Shown here piece by piece: positions 25,634-35,001 of a stretch of 64,000 nt of DNA. The translations under genes and the position numbers were made by a program. Where the stretch lies: positions 62,001 through 126,000 of the forward strand of contig JASBUG010000006.1 in the NCBI GenBank assembly GCA_030148025.1, read 5' to 3'. Source of the stretch: Flavobacteriaceae bacterium. Lineage in GTDB: Bacteria > Bacteroidota > Bacteroidia > Flavobacteriales > Flavobacteriaceae. Below the pieces are notes generated by a model. It was not told where the DNA came from. It saw only the letters and a list, made by a program, of their open reading frames with translations, and did no database searches. Within the stretch, counting starts at the first letter, position 1. Each line of letters starts with the position of its first letter.

Positions 25634-26892
25634 AAATACTGTCCTATTCCAAACACCAATCCTCTTGTAGCACCTTTGGTTATACCTATGCCATAATCTA
25701 TTCTAAAGATAGCATTGAACACTTTCTTGTGCATAAATCTGAGTCCCAAACCTGGGTAGATACGTATATTTTCAGATGCTATAAAATCATTAAAACTTCC
25801 TCCGGGATTACGCCATGTGCCAGAATCAATAAAAGCATTTCCTTGTAGAATAAACCACTCTTTTTCGTAAAGGGTATGTCTGTATTCAGTATTTAATACT
25901 ATAGACCCAGTACCTCTATCTATGGTATTTCCTACACCACGAACATTCACATTATTATCTAAAGAAAATGGTGCAAATGGTGAATTATTATTGCTAGATA
26001 ACCCCATACGTAACCTGTTTGCCCAATTACCTTTAGCTCCTATACGTTTAAAATAATAAAAATCATTCCACCCAATAACAAACCCAGGTAGCGTTTCATT
26101 GGTGGTAGTAACATATTGAAGATTGAACATACTCCTAAACCCAGAAACATATTGGTAGTAATAATCTAAGTTATTATACTCATAAATTGCTTTATAAAGT
26201 AGCTTGTGTACATTCACCTCTAATGGCACATCAGGACTCGTGGCTCCCTCTTTGTATTGATAGTCTTCTGTAAAATAACTAAACCCTAATTCTAGTTTGT
26301 TTTTAAAATTGATTTCGAACAACCCAAGTACTTCTATAGACTTGTTATTATACTTATAGTCTGCAGTAGTCCCATCGAAAAAAACGGGCTCTTGCGTTGT
26401 TAGATCTTTATAATTTATAGCAATTCCTAGCTGTTTAGAAAATATATTAGGCGCTCTAAAACTTAAAGCATACGAACTATAGATGTCTTTTTGGTAAAAC
26501 CCTCCTAACATCATATTTCGTCCTAACAAGTTGAATTCCTGTAATCCAAGTCTATAGGCAAACTCATCATCATTTGTGGTATATATATTTACCGATGGAA
26601 TAATTGTAAAATTCTCTTCAATATTATAAAACACGTTATAACGATTGTCATGTGATAAAAACACCTGATAGTAAGCATGCGAAACAGAAGGCAGCTGTTT
26701 TAATCGTTTTATATCAGCATCTATTATAGCTGAATCTAGTACAACGCCACTTTTAACCTGCGATATTTTTTTAATAAAACTAGACCGAAGTTTTTTATTC
26801 CCCTGAATTTTTAAATCGGCTACAATATGCTCCTGCGCTACTAATTGTAGTTGTAAACCCATCAATAGTAAACATAAAACTATATATCTCAT
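25630..26892 (-). CDS. BamA/TamA-like outer-membrane barrel protein with one POTRA domain
   Basis: A 420-aa protein with a signal peptide ending VAQ, a single POTRA-like domain (about 25-95, with VADLKIQGNKKLRSSFI and IDADIKRLKQLPSVSHAYYQV) and a C-terminal bacterial surface antigen (Omp85) barrel ending FRIDYGIGITKGATRGLVFGIGQYF. Omp85 proteins insert or secrete proteins at the outer membrane. A short form with one POTRA is not BamA itself. It is translationally coupled (4-bp overlap) to the upstream hydrolase gene. Confidence 0.82.
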   Translation of the reverse strand: MRYIVLCLLLMGLQLQLVAQEHIVADLKIQGNKKLRSSFIKKISQVKSGVVLDSAIIDADIKRLKQLPSVSHAYYQVFLSHDNRYNVFYNIEENFTIIPSVNIYTTNDDEFAYRLGLQEFNLLGRNMMLGGFYQKDIYSSYALSFRAPNIFSKQLGIAINYKDLTTQEPVFFDGTTADYKYNNKSIEVLGLFEINFKNKLELGFSYFTEDYQYKEGATSPDVPLEVNVHKLLYKAIYEYNNLDYYYQYVSGFRSMFNLQYVTTTNETLPGFVIGWNDFYYFKRIGAKGNWANRLRMGLSSNNNSPFAPFSLDNNVNVRGVGNTIDRGTGSIVLNTEYRHTLYEKEWFILQGNAFIDSGTWRNPGGSFNDFIASENIRIYPGLGLRFMHKKVFNAIFRIDYGIGITKGATRGLVFGIGQYF

Positions 26893-27902
26893 TTCTGTGA
26901 ATAATACGATTTTATCACCATTTCAACAGGCTTGTTTTGCGGTGTAAACATAAAATTATCTTTTCCACCAACTCTCTCATGGTTATGAAACCATTTCCAA
27001 ATAAACCCTCCAGCAAACCAGTCCTCTTTCCAAAAAGTTTCAAAAAGCGCTTGTGTAGTATTAACTTGGGCATCTAAATTCACTTCATTCATACTGCGTT
27101 CAGATTTCCATGGCTCTCTACCAGCATAATCAACACTTCTATAGCCAAACTCTGTAAATAATACAGGCTTGTCATAGGTTATAGAAAGACTTTTTATTAA
27201 TTCTTTATGTTCACCCCATCCTTTTAGCGCCTCTTCAACTGTAGGTGTTTTCGAGTCACTAACTGGGAAATAGGCATCAACGCCAATAAAATCTAACTGC
27301 TTCCAAAACGGCGTACGTTTAAACTCATCCCAATTTGCCGCATAAGTAAGTTTCCCTTTATAAATCTTTTTTATTTTTAAAATTAATTCATTCCAAAATT
27401 CCTCTCTATTTTCGATAAACTTTTCCAACTCTGTACCAATACATAATATTTCTGATTTGGTTTCCTGAGCTACTCTGGCAAAATCTAAAATAAAGTTAGT
27501 ATAGGTTTGCTCCAATCGCTTCCAGTTTTCTTCGTTAGTCATTTTAATATATCCCGTATACTCTCCTCTCCAAACCCAAATTTGCGGTTTCATCATTATT
27601 TGAACACCTTTACTTTTAAGCTCATTAATGTATTGAACAGCCCCTTCCTTAGACTCACCAAACCACTGTCGATCTGTATTATATAGTATCTCGGGATTCT
27701 GCAGATCGCGAATAAATCCAAAAGGCATTATAGCTGCATAATTTGCATTTATATTAATTACAGGGGCTACATGCGTAGAATCTATAGGAACTCTGGAGGC
27801 TACAAAACTCACACCATTAATTTTCGAACTAACCGATTGTCCAGAACAAGACAATAAATGAACGGTTAAAAGTATAGCTAATAGAACTCTTATAAACTTC
27901 AT
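26889..27902 (-). CDS. Glycoside hydrolase, GH113-like TIM barrel lipoprotein
   Basis: A 337-aa lipoprotein (lipobox LLSC) with a TIM-barrel glycoside hydrolase domain. The proposed acid/base Glu lies in LCIGTELEKF and the nucleophile Glu in VLFTEFGYRS, with IGVDAYFPVS and GGFIWKWF as barrel-end blocks. The pattern fits GH113 (beta-mannanase-type) and related GTA-TIM domains; the substrate is not certain. It overlaps the Omp85 gene by 4 bp, so a surface or periplasmic glycan-processing pair is possible. Confidence 0.8.
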   Translation of the reverse strand: MKFIRVLLAILLTVHLLSCSGQSVSSKINGVSFVASRVPIDSTHVAPVININANYAAIMPFGFIRDLQNPEILYNTDRQWFGESKEGAVQYINELKSKGVQIMMKPQIWVWRGEYTGYIKMTNEENWKRLEQTYTNFILDFARVAQETKSEILCIGTELEKFIENREEFWNELILKIKKIYKGKLTYAANWDEFKRTPFWKQLDFIGVDAYFPVSDSKTPTVEEALKGWGEHKELIKSLSITYDKPVLFTEFGYRSVDYAGREPWKSERSMNEVNLDAQVNTTQALFETFWKEDWFAGGFIWKWFHNHERVGGKDNFMFTPQNKPVEMVIKSYYSQK

Positions 27903-27943
27903 TATGTTTTAGTGTTTAAGAACTCTAATTTAGCATTTATATC

Positions 27944-28786
27944 TTAAAATAAAGCCCTCAAACCAATGTTAAAACTTTGTCCTAATCCGTTATCTGTCCC
28001 TCTTACAAAGTTGCTATATAGCACTTCTATATTTAAAACTTTAGATAATTGATATTTTCCGCCTGCTCCTAATGCTGTATAGTCTTGCGTAAAGTCTCCA
28101 AAACGTTGTAAGTGTTGTACAAATCCCAAAATTGTAGATTTATTAGTCGGAAAATAACTCATAAATACTCCAGGTACAAATACCATAGTTTTATTTGCAA
28201 AACTATCGTCATCACCAAAATTATATTCTGTATTTAACTCAGTGAATAATTGCCATTTGTCACTTGGAAATGTATAGTCATAAAAAAACCTATTTTGAAA
28301 TGTCCAAGCCGTTTGATCTAAAAATACACCATTCTCAGTTTCATTTTCAACCAATGGAATATGAATGGCTGACTGAACAGAAAAATTTCCAACATTTTTT
28401 ATAGGTTGAAATTTAATAGCTGGAGCTATAGATGTAATTCCTGAACGCTCATCAAAACTAAAAACAGATAATGCATTTCTTCCATTAGTAGTATTAGAAC
28501 GAATTTCAATAATGGCTCCTACATTAAGTCTATTGTTCTCAGAAACTCCTGTGAATGCTTCTATTGTAGAGGTAAAAAAGTTTTGTCTATCCTTCGATTG
28601 TTTGTTTCCATTATCATCTGCAAATTTACGCTCAGTATACAAATTGTTAAACCATTTTATATCCCATTGGCCTTTATTTATCAATTTTGAAGGTGTATAC
28701 GTTCTAATATTACTTTGTTCTTCTTCCTGAGCGATGACAAAAAGTGGTAACAATAGTAAGGTTAATGCTATTAGTGATTTTTTCAT
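27944..28786 (-). CDS. Outer-membrane beta-barrel protein of unknown function
   Basis: A 280-aa protein with a signal peptide (MKKSLIALTLLLLPLFVIAQ) and repeating amphipathic beta-strands such as KWQLFTELNTEYNFGDDDS and FNIGLRALF at the end, which resembles a C-terminal barrel signature. I chose the ATG at 28786; an upstream ATG at 28816 would put residues before a normal signal peptide. It is the first gene of a three-gene leftward block with the hydrolase and the Omp85-like protein. No enzymatic motif was seen. Confidence 0.78.
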   Translation of the reverse strand: MKKSLIALTLLLLPLFVIAQEEEQSNIRTYTPSKLINKGQWDIKWFNNLYTERKFADDNGNKQSKDRQNFFTSTIEAFTGVSENNRLNVGAIIEIRSNTTNGRNALSVFSFDERSGITSIAPAIKFQPIKNVGNFSVQSAIHIPLVENETENGVFLDQTAWTFQNRFFYDYTFPSDKWQLFTELNTEYNFGDDDSFANKTMVFVPGVFMSYFPTNKSTILGFVQHLQRFGDFTQDYTALGAGGKYQLSKVLNIEVLYSNFVRGTDNGLGQSFNIGLRALF

Positions 28787-28987
28787 AATTATTTTTTTAT
28801 AGCTACAAAGTAACATGTGTCAATACAAATAAAATGTTAGGCAGCTAACATATTTCGTTTATTTCACGTCTTAAATAAAATGCCTTCCTTACATTATTAG
28901 CCTAATTTAAATTAGTTCTAAATTCTTGTAAAAAGATTAAGTTATTATCTTTAGTTTCGACATAACACGAAATCGCAAGCAAACTAC

Positions 28988-30340
28988 ATGGAACATATTG
29001 TAATTATTGGTAATGGTATTTCAGGAGTAACAGCCGCTCGACATATTCGTAAGCTATCTGATAAAAAAATCACCATTGTCTCAGCTGAATCTGATTTCTT
29101 CTTTTCAAGAACTGCGCTTATGTATGTGTATATGGGGCATATGAAATTTGAACATACGCAACCTTATGAAAACTGGTTTTGGAAAAAGAACAGAATTGAT
29201 TTAAAGAAAGGTTTCGTATCATCTATAGATACTAATTCTAAAACATTACATTTTGCTGATAAGGATACATTAATCTATGACAAACTTATTATTGCCACAG
29301 GAAGCAAACCAAACAAATTTGGTTGGCCAGGGCAAGATTTAAAAGGAGTTCAAGGATTATATCATAAACAAGATCTTGAAAATCTAGAAGTATATGCGCC
29401 AAATAACAAAACTTGCAAGCGTGCGGTAATAGTTGGTGGAGGCCTTATAGGCATTGAATTGGCTGAAATGCTACATTCTCGTCATATTCCAGTAACCTTT
29501 TTAGTACGTGAATCCAGTTTTTGGAATGGCGTACTTCCTGATGGTGAATCGCAAATGATCAATGAAGAAATACTTAAAAACGGTATTGATTTAAGGCTCT
29601 CAAACAATCTTAAAGAAATAGTTTCTGATGAAAACGGAAAAGTAAAATCTGTTATCATTGAAGAAACAGATGAAGAAATTACTTGTGATTTTGTTGGACT
29701 CACAGCTGGTGTATCTCCAAACATCAATTTCATTAAAGAGTCAAACATTGAAACCAACAGAGGTGTTCTAGTAAATCGTTTTTTAGAAACCAATATAAAA
29801 GATGTATACGCAATAGGCGATTGTGCAGAACAACGCGAGACCATTGGCAATCGTAGACCAATTGAAGCCGTTTGGTATACAGGACGTATGATGGGAGAAA
29901 CAGTAGCACAAACCATTTGTGGAAACAAAATTCAATACAAACCAGGTCATTGGTTTAATTCAGCCAAATTTTTCGATATAGAATATCAAACTTATGGATG
30001 GGTACATGGTCAAAAAGGAAAACCAGATTACGAACAACACTTTCACTGGATGCATGAAGACAGAACTAAATGTATCACTATAGCATATCACAAAACGACC
30101 AATCTTTTTTTAGGAATCAACACCTTTGGTATACGCATGCGTCATGAAATTTTTGACAAATGGTTAAACGAAGGGCGTGATGTAACTTATGTGTTAGAAC
30201 ATTTAGCCGACGCCAATTTTGACCCTGAATTTTATAAGCTTCATGAAAAAGATATTGTAGCTCAATTCAATACTGAAAACAACACTAATGTTCAATTAAA
30301 AAAGAAAAGCTGGAAACGTATTTTTAGCATTCAAGCATAA
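28988..30340 (+). CDS. FAD/NAD(P)-dependent oxidoreductase
   Basis: A 450-aa flavoprotein of the pyridine nucleotide-disulfide reductase class I type. FAD motif IIGNGISGVTAARHIRK at the N-terminus; second Rossmann motif VIVGGGLIGIELAEML near residue 145; YAIGDCAEQRE as the FAD-closing motif. A C-terminal extension of about 100 residues follows. No CxxxxC redox pair is seen, so it is more like a nitrite-reductase- or ferredoxin-reductase-type electron carrier. The next gene, a polyferredoxin, begins 3 bp later. A weak promoter pair (TTG 28926-28928, TATCTTTA 28946-28953) lies upstream. Confidence 0.88.
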   Translation: MEHIVIIGNGISGVTAARHIRKLSDKKITIVSAESDFFFSRTALMYVYMGHMKFEHTQPYENWFWKKNRIDLKKGFVSSIDTNSKTLHFADKDTLIYDKLIIATGSKPNKFGWPGQDLKGVQGLYHKQDLENLEVYAPNNKTCKRAVIVGGGLIGIELAEMLHSRHIPVTFLVRESSFWNGVLPDGESQMINEEILKNGIDLRLSNNLKEIVSDENGKVKSVIIEETDEEITCDFVGLTAGVSPNINFIKESNIETNRGVLVNRFLETNIKDVYAIGDCAEQRETIGNRRPIEAVWYTGRMMGETVAQTICGNKIQYKPGHWFNSAKFFDIEYQTYGWVHGQKGKPDYEQHFHWMHEDRTKCITIAYHKTTNLFLGINTFGIRMRHEIFDKWLNEGRDVTYVLEHLADANFDPEFYKLHEKDIVAQFNTENNTNVQLKKKSWKRIFSIQA

Positions 30341-30342
30341 TT

Positions 30343-31923
30343 ATGAAAAAATTACAACATATAGGATTAGGCTTGTTTTTAGTTGGATTAGCACTATTTA
30401 CATCTCTAATATTTCTAGGAAAATACGAAGTTAATTCAGAATTATTTCAAACTTTTGTTAGTAATAAAGGCATCAAGAGTGAGCTATTTATCAGTAATAT
30501 AAATGCTAACGTAGTCGACAAAACGTTTACTAATCCTTTTGCTTTTTCAAGCAAAATTACTTCGGCATTAGAAACCGCCAATGCCACACATAAAGCAGCA
30601 AATGAGTGGGACAAGGTTATTTGGGATAAACCTCACAGCTTCTCCTTTGAACTAGCAAAACAAGTGGGATCTGGACTTATTCAAGAGAACAAAGGCTTAT
30701 TTTGGTGGCTTACTTTTGGCTTAGGCATTTTTGGTGCTTTATTATACATTGTTCCTAACGTTATAACCTTAGGTCCTCCAGGAATAAAAAACAATGGCAT
30801 TTATTTAAACGCAGCAACAAATAGAGGTTGGATTGGTTGGTTTGCATTTGTTTTTCTAGTTGGGTTTTATATTCTACTATATTTCCGACCAGATTATATA
30901 GTGAATTGGGTCTATTTAGTAGATCCAATAAGTGAAAGCATTAGCGGTAATGCTGCCAGTCAATGGTTTTTATACGGTTTCTTATATTGTGTAGTAATGA
31001 TTGTTATGGCCATTCGTATGTATATAAAATACCGCCATAATAAATATCAAATATTACGAACAACCTCAGTATTATTCTTTCAAATTGTATTTGCATTTTT
31101 AATTCCAGAAATATTGGTTCGCTTTGAAAAGCCATGGTATGACTTTAAAAATGCGTTCCCTCTTGATTATGATTTCTTCTTTAGCTGGAATCTTGATCAG
31201 CTTATCGCTAGTGGAGGTTTAGGATTATTCATTCTAGTTTGGGGAATAGTGTTAACATTAGTCATTGTACCTTTAATGGTTTACTTTTTTGGGAAACGTT
31301 GGTATTGCTCATGGGTATGTGGCTGTGGTGGTTTAGCTGAAACTTTAGGAGACCCTTATAGGCAACTATCAGATAAATCTCTAAAAGCATGGAAGCTAGA
31401 ACGTTGGTTGGTACATGGTGTTTTAGTGTTTGCGCTTTTCATGACAGGATTAACACTTTACTCCTATTTTTCAGGAGCGCAACAAGTCATTGGACTTAAA
31501 ACTCAAACCATTCAAGATATATATGGTTTCTTAATTGGCTCTATTTTCGCAGGAGTTATTGGTACTGGATTCTACCCAATATTTGGAAACAGAGTATGGT
31601 GTCGTTTTGGTTGTCCATTAGCTGCTTATTTAGGTTTAGTACAACGTTTTAAATCAAGATTTAGAATTACAACTAATGGTGGGCAATGTATTTCTTGCGG
31701 AAATTGTTCAACGTACTGCGAACAAGGAATTGATGTTCGAGCCTATGCTCAAAAAGGTGAAAACATTGTTCGCGCTAGTTGTGTTGGGTGTGGCATTTGT
31801 AGTGCTGTTTGCCCTAGAGGTGTTCTAAAGCTTGAAAACGGACCAGAAAAAGGGCGTATTAACCCAACAGAAATATTACTTGGAAATGATGTTGATTTAA
31901 TGGATTTGATTAACCAAAAGTAA
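30343..31923 (+). CDS. Membrane polyferredoxin (NapH/NosR/CcoG-like)
   Basis: A 526-aa membrane iron-sulfur protein. Several membrane helices (for example 7-25, 120-140, 160-180, 210-230 and 285-315) precede CSWVCGCGGLAETLGDPYR, a Cys-containing segment typical of this group, and WCRFGCPLAAYLG. Two ferredoxin motifs follow: CISCGNCSTYC and CVGCGICSAVCPRG. Such proteins move electrons through the membrane to periplasmic or cytoplasmic reductases. With the FAD protein it forms a likely electron-transfer pair. The stop codon overlaps the next start by one base. Confidence 0.88.
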   Translation: MKKLQHIGLGLFLVGLALFTSLIFLGKYEVNSELFQTFVSNKGIKSELFISNINANVVDKTFTNPFAFSSKITSALETANATHKAANEWDKVIWDKPHSFSFELAKQVGSGLIQENKGLFWWLTFGLGIFGALLYIVPNVITLGPPGIKNNGIYLNAATNRGWIGWFAFVFLVGFYILLYFRPDYIVNWVYLVDPISESISGNAASQWFLYGFLYCVVMIVMAIRMYIKYRHNKYQILRTTSVLFFQIVFAFLIPEILVRFEKPWYDFKNAFPLDYDFFFSWNLDQLIASGGLGLFILVWGIVLTLVIVPLMVYFFGKRWYCSWVCGCGGLAETLGDPYRQLSDKSLKAWKLERWLVHGVLVFALFMTGLTLYSYFSGAQQVIGLKTQTIQDIYGFLIGSIFAGVIGTGFYPIFGNRVWCRFGCPLAAYLGLVQRFKSRFRITTNGGQCISCGNCSTYCEQGIDVRAYAQKGENIVRASCVGCGICSAVCPRGVLKLENGPEKGRINPTEILLGNDVDLMDLINQK

Positions 31924-32825
31924 TGCGATATATTTTTCTATTCTTTTTATGTAGTTTACACATTACTGCACAAAAAACTTATTTCAAAGACTATTATAAC
32001 AATGGCACTTTAAAGGAAGAAGGTTGGCTTTTAAATGACCAAAAAGTAGACTACTGGAAATTCTATTTTCCAAATGGTACTTTGAGTAAAAAAGGGGCTT
32101 TCGCAAACAATAAAGAAAATGGGTATTGGTACTTCTATCATGAGAATAAACAAATAAAAAAAGAAGGGTATTATCAAGATGGTATTTTAATTGACTACTG
32201 GAAATCCTACTATAACAATGGAATAATGGAGCAAGAAGGTAATTATCTTGAAGGGAAGCAAATAAATTATTGGAAATACTATTACAACAATTCGCAATTA
32301 AAAATGGAAGGTCATTTTGCAAACGACCTTCGTACTAAATATTGGAAATATTACTATTCTAACGGCACTAAAGAAAAAGAAGGATTTTTTAAAGAGGATA
32401 AAAAGAATGCTTATTGGAAGTTTTATCATCCTAATGGACAACTCTTAAAATCTGGTGAATTCGAAAAAGACAAAGAGATTAATTACTGGAAGTATTATTA
32501 CGACAATGGTATTATGAAGAAAGAAGGACGATTTGTTAATGCTAAAGAAACAAAGTATTGGTATTTTTATCACCCAAATGGTAAAAAAGAACTAGAAGGG
32601 CATTTTCAAGACGGTATGAAAAATGACTGGTGGATTTTTTATGATTCCATTGGAAACACACAAAACAAATGTCAATTTAAAAGCAACCAAAAACATGGTT
32701 ATCGTTTTCTGTATAGTGACAAGAAAATTATAAAAGCAGAAAAATACGATAGTGGAAAAAAAATAAAAGAATGGACAGATATGAAGTCCTTCAAAAAAGA
32801 AAATAACTTATCAGATCTAAAATGA
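31923..32825 (+). CDS. YwqK/MORN-like tandem-repeat secreted protein
   Basis: A 300-aa protein with a signal peptide (ending ITAQ), then about ten tandem repeats of 23-24 residues of the form YYxNGxLKxEGxFxxxKxxxYWKF. This is the MORN_2/YwqK-like repeat, annotated in databases as toxin-antitoxin YwqK family antitoxin, a name with little experimental weight. No enzyme domain is present. It lies between redox and glycosyltransferase genes with 1- and 4-bp overlaps, so it is translationally coupled and probably acts with them, perhaps as a surface or scaffold protein. Confidence 0.85.
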   Translation: MRYIFLFFLCSLHITAQKTYFKDYYNNGTLKEEGWLLNDQKVDYWKFYFPNGTLSKKGAFANNKENGYWYFYHENKQIKKEGYYQDGILIDYWKSYYNNGIMEQEGNYLEGKQINYWKYYYNNSQLKMEGHFANDLRTKYWKYYYSNGTKEKEGFFKEDKKNAYWKFYHPNGQLLKSGEFEKDKEINYWKYYYDNGIMKKEGRFVNAKETKYWYFYHPNGKKELEGHFQDGMKNDWWIFYDSIGNTQNKCQFKSNQKHGYRFLYSDKKIIKAEKYDSGKKIKEWTDMKSFKKENNLSDLK

Positions 32826-33511
32826 CCAACATAAAAGTCATCATACCTGCCTATAATGAAGCAGATTCTATAGCAAATGTCATTAATGACATTCCAGACA
32901 TTGTAGACGAAGTCATTGTGGTTAACAACAACTCCACAGACGCTACAGTTTCAAATGCAGAAAATGCTGGTGCCACAGTACTTACAGAACATCGAAAGGG
33001 TTATGGATATGCTTGTTTAAAAGGGATGGATTATGTTGCCAATAAAAGCACCAAACCAGACATTATTGTGTTTTTAGATGGTGATTATAGCGATTATCCC
33101 GAAGAACTTACCAAAATTGTAGAACCAATTATAAAAGATGATCTCGATTTTGTAATTGGCGCACGTGTTAAACGACTACGTGAACAAGGTTCTATGACAC
33201 CACAACAGGTATTTGGCAACTGGTTAGCTTGCTTTTTAATGAAGTTATTCTTTGGAGCTAGGTTTACAGATCTCGGTCCTTTTAGAGCTATAAAGTATCA
33301 AAAATTATTAGACCTGAACATGGTTGACAAAACTTATGGCTGGACAGTAGAAATGCAATTAAAAGTGCTTAAACAAAAAATGAGTTATATTGAAATACCT
33401 GTAAACTATAGAAATAGAATTGGTGTTTCAAAAGTTTCGGGAACCGTAAAAGGAAGTATATTTGCTGGCGTAAAAATTTTGAGTTGGATATTTAAATACA
33501 GTTTTAAATAA
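32822..33511 (+). CDS. GT2 glycosyltransferase, dolichyl-phosphate-mannose-synthase-like
   Basis: A 229-aa GT-A-fold enzyme. It has KVIIPAYNEADSIANVI, EVIVVNNNSTDAT, the metal-binding FLDGDYSDYPEEL near residue 90 and FTDLGPFRAIKY. No membrane anchor is visible. The donor is not identifiable. It overlaps the previous gene by ATGA and the next by TAATG. Confidence 0.88.
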   Translation: MTNIKVIIPAYNEADSIANVINDIPDIVDEVIVVNNNSTDATVSNAENAGATVLTEHRKGYGYACLKGMDYVANKSTKPDIIVFLDGDYSDYPEELTKIVEPIIKDDLDFVIGARVKRLREQGSMTPQQVFGNWLACFLMKLFFGARFTDLGPFRAIKYQKLLDLNMVDKTYGWTVEMQLKVLKQKMSYIEIPVNYRNRIGVSKVSGTVKGSIFAGVKILSWIFKYSFK

Positions 33512-35001
33512 TGATATTAGAAACAACCATCATAATTATCTATTCTTTGGCACTCATCTTAATATTTATGTATGCCTTAGCACAACTTAATTTACTGTTT
33601 AATTATTTGTCTGCACAGCGTAAGAATAAATCTTGTGAGACATTCAATTTGAATAACTCAGAAGAGGTTCCTTATGTAACCATTCAACTTCCAGTATATA
33701 ACGAGTTGTACGTTATGGAACGTTTACTGGATAATATTGCAGAAATTGAATACCCAAAAGACAAGCTTGAAATTCAAGTTTTAGATGATTCTACAGACGA
33801 ATCGTTAGCAAGCACTGCAGCGCATATTGAAACATTACAAAAAACTGGATTAGACATAAAACACGTACTTCGTGATGATCGGGAGGGATTTAAAGCAGGT
33901 GCTTTAAAAGAAGGATTGAAAACAGCCAAAGGAGAATTCATTGCTATATTTGATGCCGATTTCTTACCTCAAAAAGATTGGCTACAACGTACTATTCCAT
34001 ATTTTAAAGACAAACACATTGGTGTTGTACAAACACGTTGGGGACATATTAATCGCAATTATTCAATTCTTACCAGAATTCAGGCGTTTGCACTTGATGC
34101 ACATTTTACTTTAGAGCAAGTAGGAAGAAATAGTAAAGGGCATTTCATCAATTTTAATGGTACCGCTGGTGTTTGGCGCAAACAATGTATTATTGACGCA
34201 GGAAATTGGGAAGGAGACACCCTTACTGAAGATCTTGATTTAAGCTATCGTGCGCAATTAAAAAACTGGAAATTCAAATACCTAGAAGATGTAGAAACAC
34301 CTGCTGAATTACCAGTAGTAATAAGTGCAGCACGTTCACAACAATTTAGATGGAATAAAGGTGGTGCTGAAAACTTTAGAAAAATGATGTGGCGCGTTTT
34401 AAAAAATGAAAACATTTCTGCCAAAACAAAACTCCACGGGTTACTACATTTATTGAACAGCACAATGTTTTTAAGCATTTTAGTAGTGGCAATTTTAAGT
34501 ATTCCTATGTTGTATATTAAAAACGAGTATACACATCTTAAAATGTACTTTTATGTAATGAGTTTCTTTGTATTAAGTACTATTATTTTCTTTGTATGCT
34601 ACTGGTTTATGTACAAACGTACTTATGGCAGTAGCTTAAAGAATTTTGTACAGTATATTGTTATGTTTTTCACATTCTTCTCAATTGCTATGGGTTTTTC
34701 ATTACACAATTCTATAGCTGTTTTAGAAGGACACTTAGGAAAACGAAGCGAATTTGTTCGTACTCCAAAATTCAACATCAACTCTTTAACCGATAGCTGG
34801 AAGAACAATAAGTACCTAAGTAAAAATATCTCTACCAATGTTATTTTTGAAGGACTATTAATGCTCTATTTTGGGTTTGGAATGTATAGCGCTTTTGTGG
34901 TTGGTGATCAAGGTGGCGATTTTGGATTGTTCCCTTTTCACTTAATGTTATTTTTAGGTTTTGGATTTGTATTCTTTAAATCGTTAACCTCTAAAGCTTA
35001 G
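33511..35001 (+). CDS. Membrane GT2 glycosyltransferase (cellulose-synthase-like)
   Basis: A 496-aa processive-type glycosyltransferase. One N-terminal membrane helix precedes a GT-A domain (about 45-270) with LDDSTDES, IFDADFLP (DxD), TEDLDLSYRAQ (ED) and the QQFRWNKG (QxxRW) acceptor motif. Several C-terminal membrane helices follow (about 310-490). The motif order matches cellulose synthase/CgtB-like enzymes that make or extend sugar polymers or glycolipids. It ends the second rightward operon, and its stop overlaps that of the convergent gene (TTAG). Confidence 0.9.
   Translation: MILETTIIIIYSLALILIFMYALAQLNLLFNYLSAQRKNKSCETFNLNNSEEVPYVTIQLPVYNELYVMERLLDNIAEIEYPKDKLEIQVLDDSTDESLASTAAHIETLQKTGLDIKHVLRDDREGFKAGALKEGLKTAKGEFIAIFDADFLPQKDWLQRTIPYFKDKHIGVVQTRWGHINRNYSILTRIQAFALDAHFTLEQVGRNSKGHFINFNGTAGVWRKQCIIDAGNWEGDTLTEDLDLSYRAQLKNWKFKYLEDVETPAELPVVISAARSQQFRWNKGGAENFRKMMWRVLKNENISAKTKLHGLLHLLNSTMFLSILVVAILSIPMLYIKNEYTHLKMYFYVMSFFVLSTIIFFVCYWFMYKRTYGSSLKNFVQYIVMFFTFFSIAMGFSLHNSIAVLEGHLGKRSEFVRTPKFNINSLTDSWKNNKYLSKNISTNVIFEGLLMLYFGFGMYSAFVVGDQGGDFGLFPFHLMLFLGFGFVFFKSLTSKA

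Noticed and set aside
29482..29928. A 148-codon open frame antisense to the FAD oxidoreductase gene
   Set aside because: It lies entirely opposite conserved flavoprotein motifs; the length is explained by codon bias on the coding strand.
31923..32825. Calling the MORN-repeat protein an antitoxin
   Set aside because: The database family name YwqK antitoxin is not matched by any toxin gene nearby, and the protein is secreted and coupled to glycosyltransferase genes.
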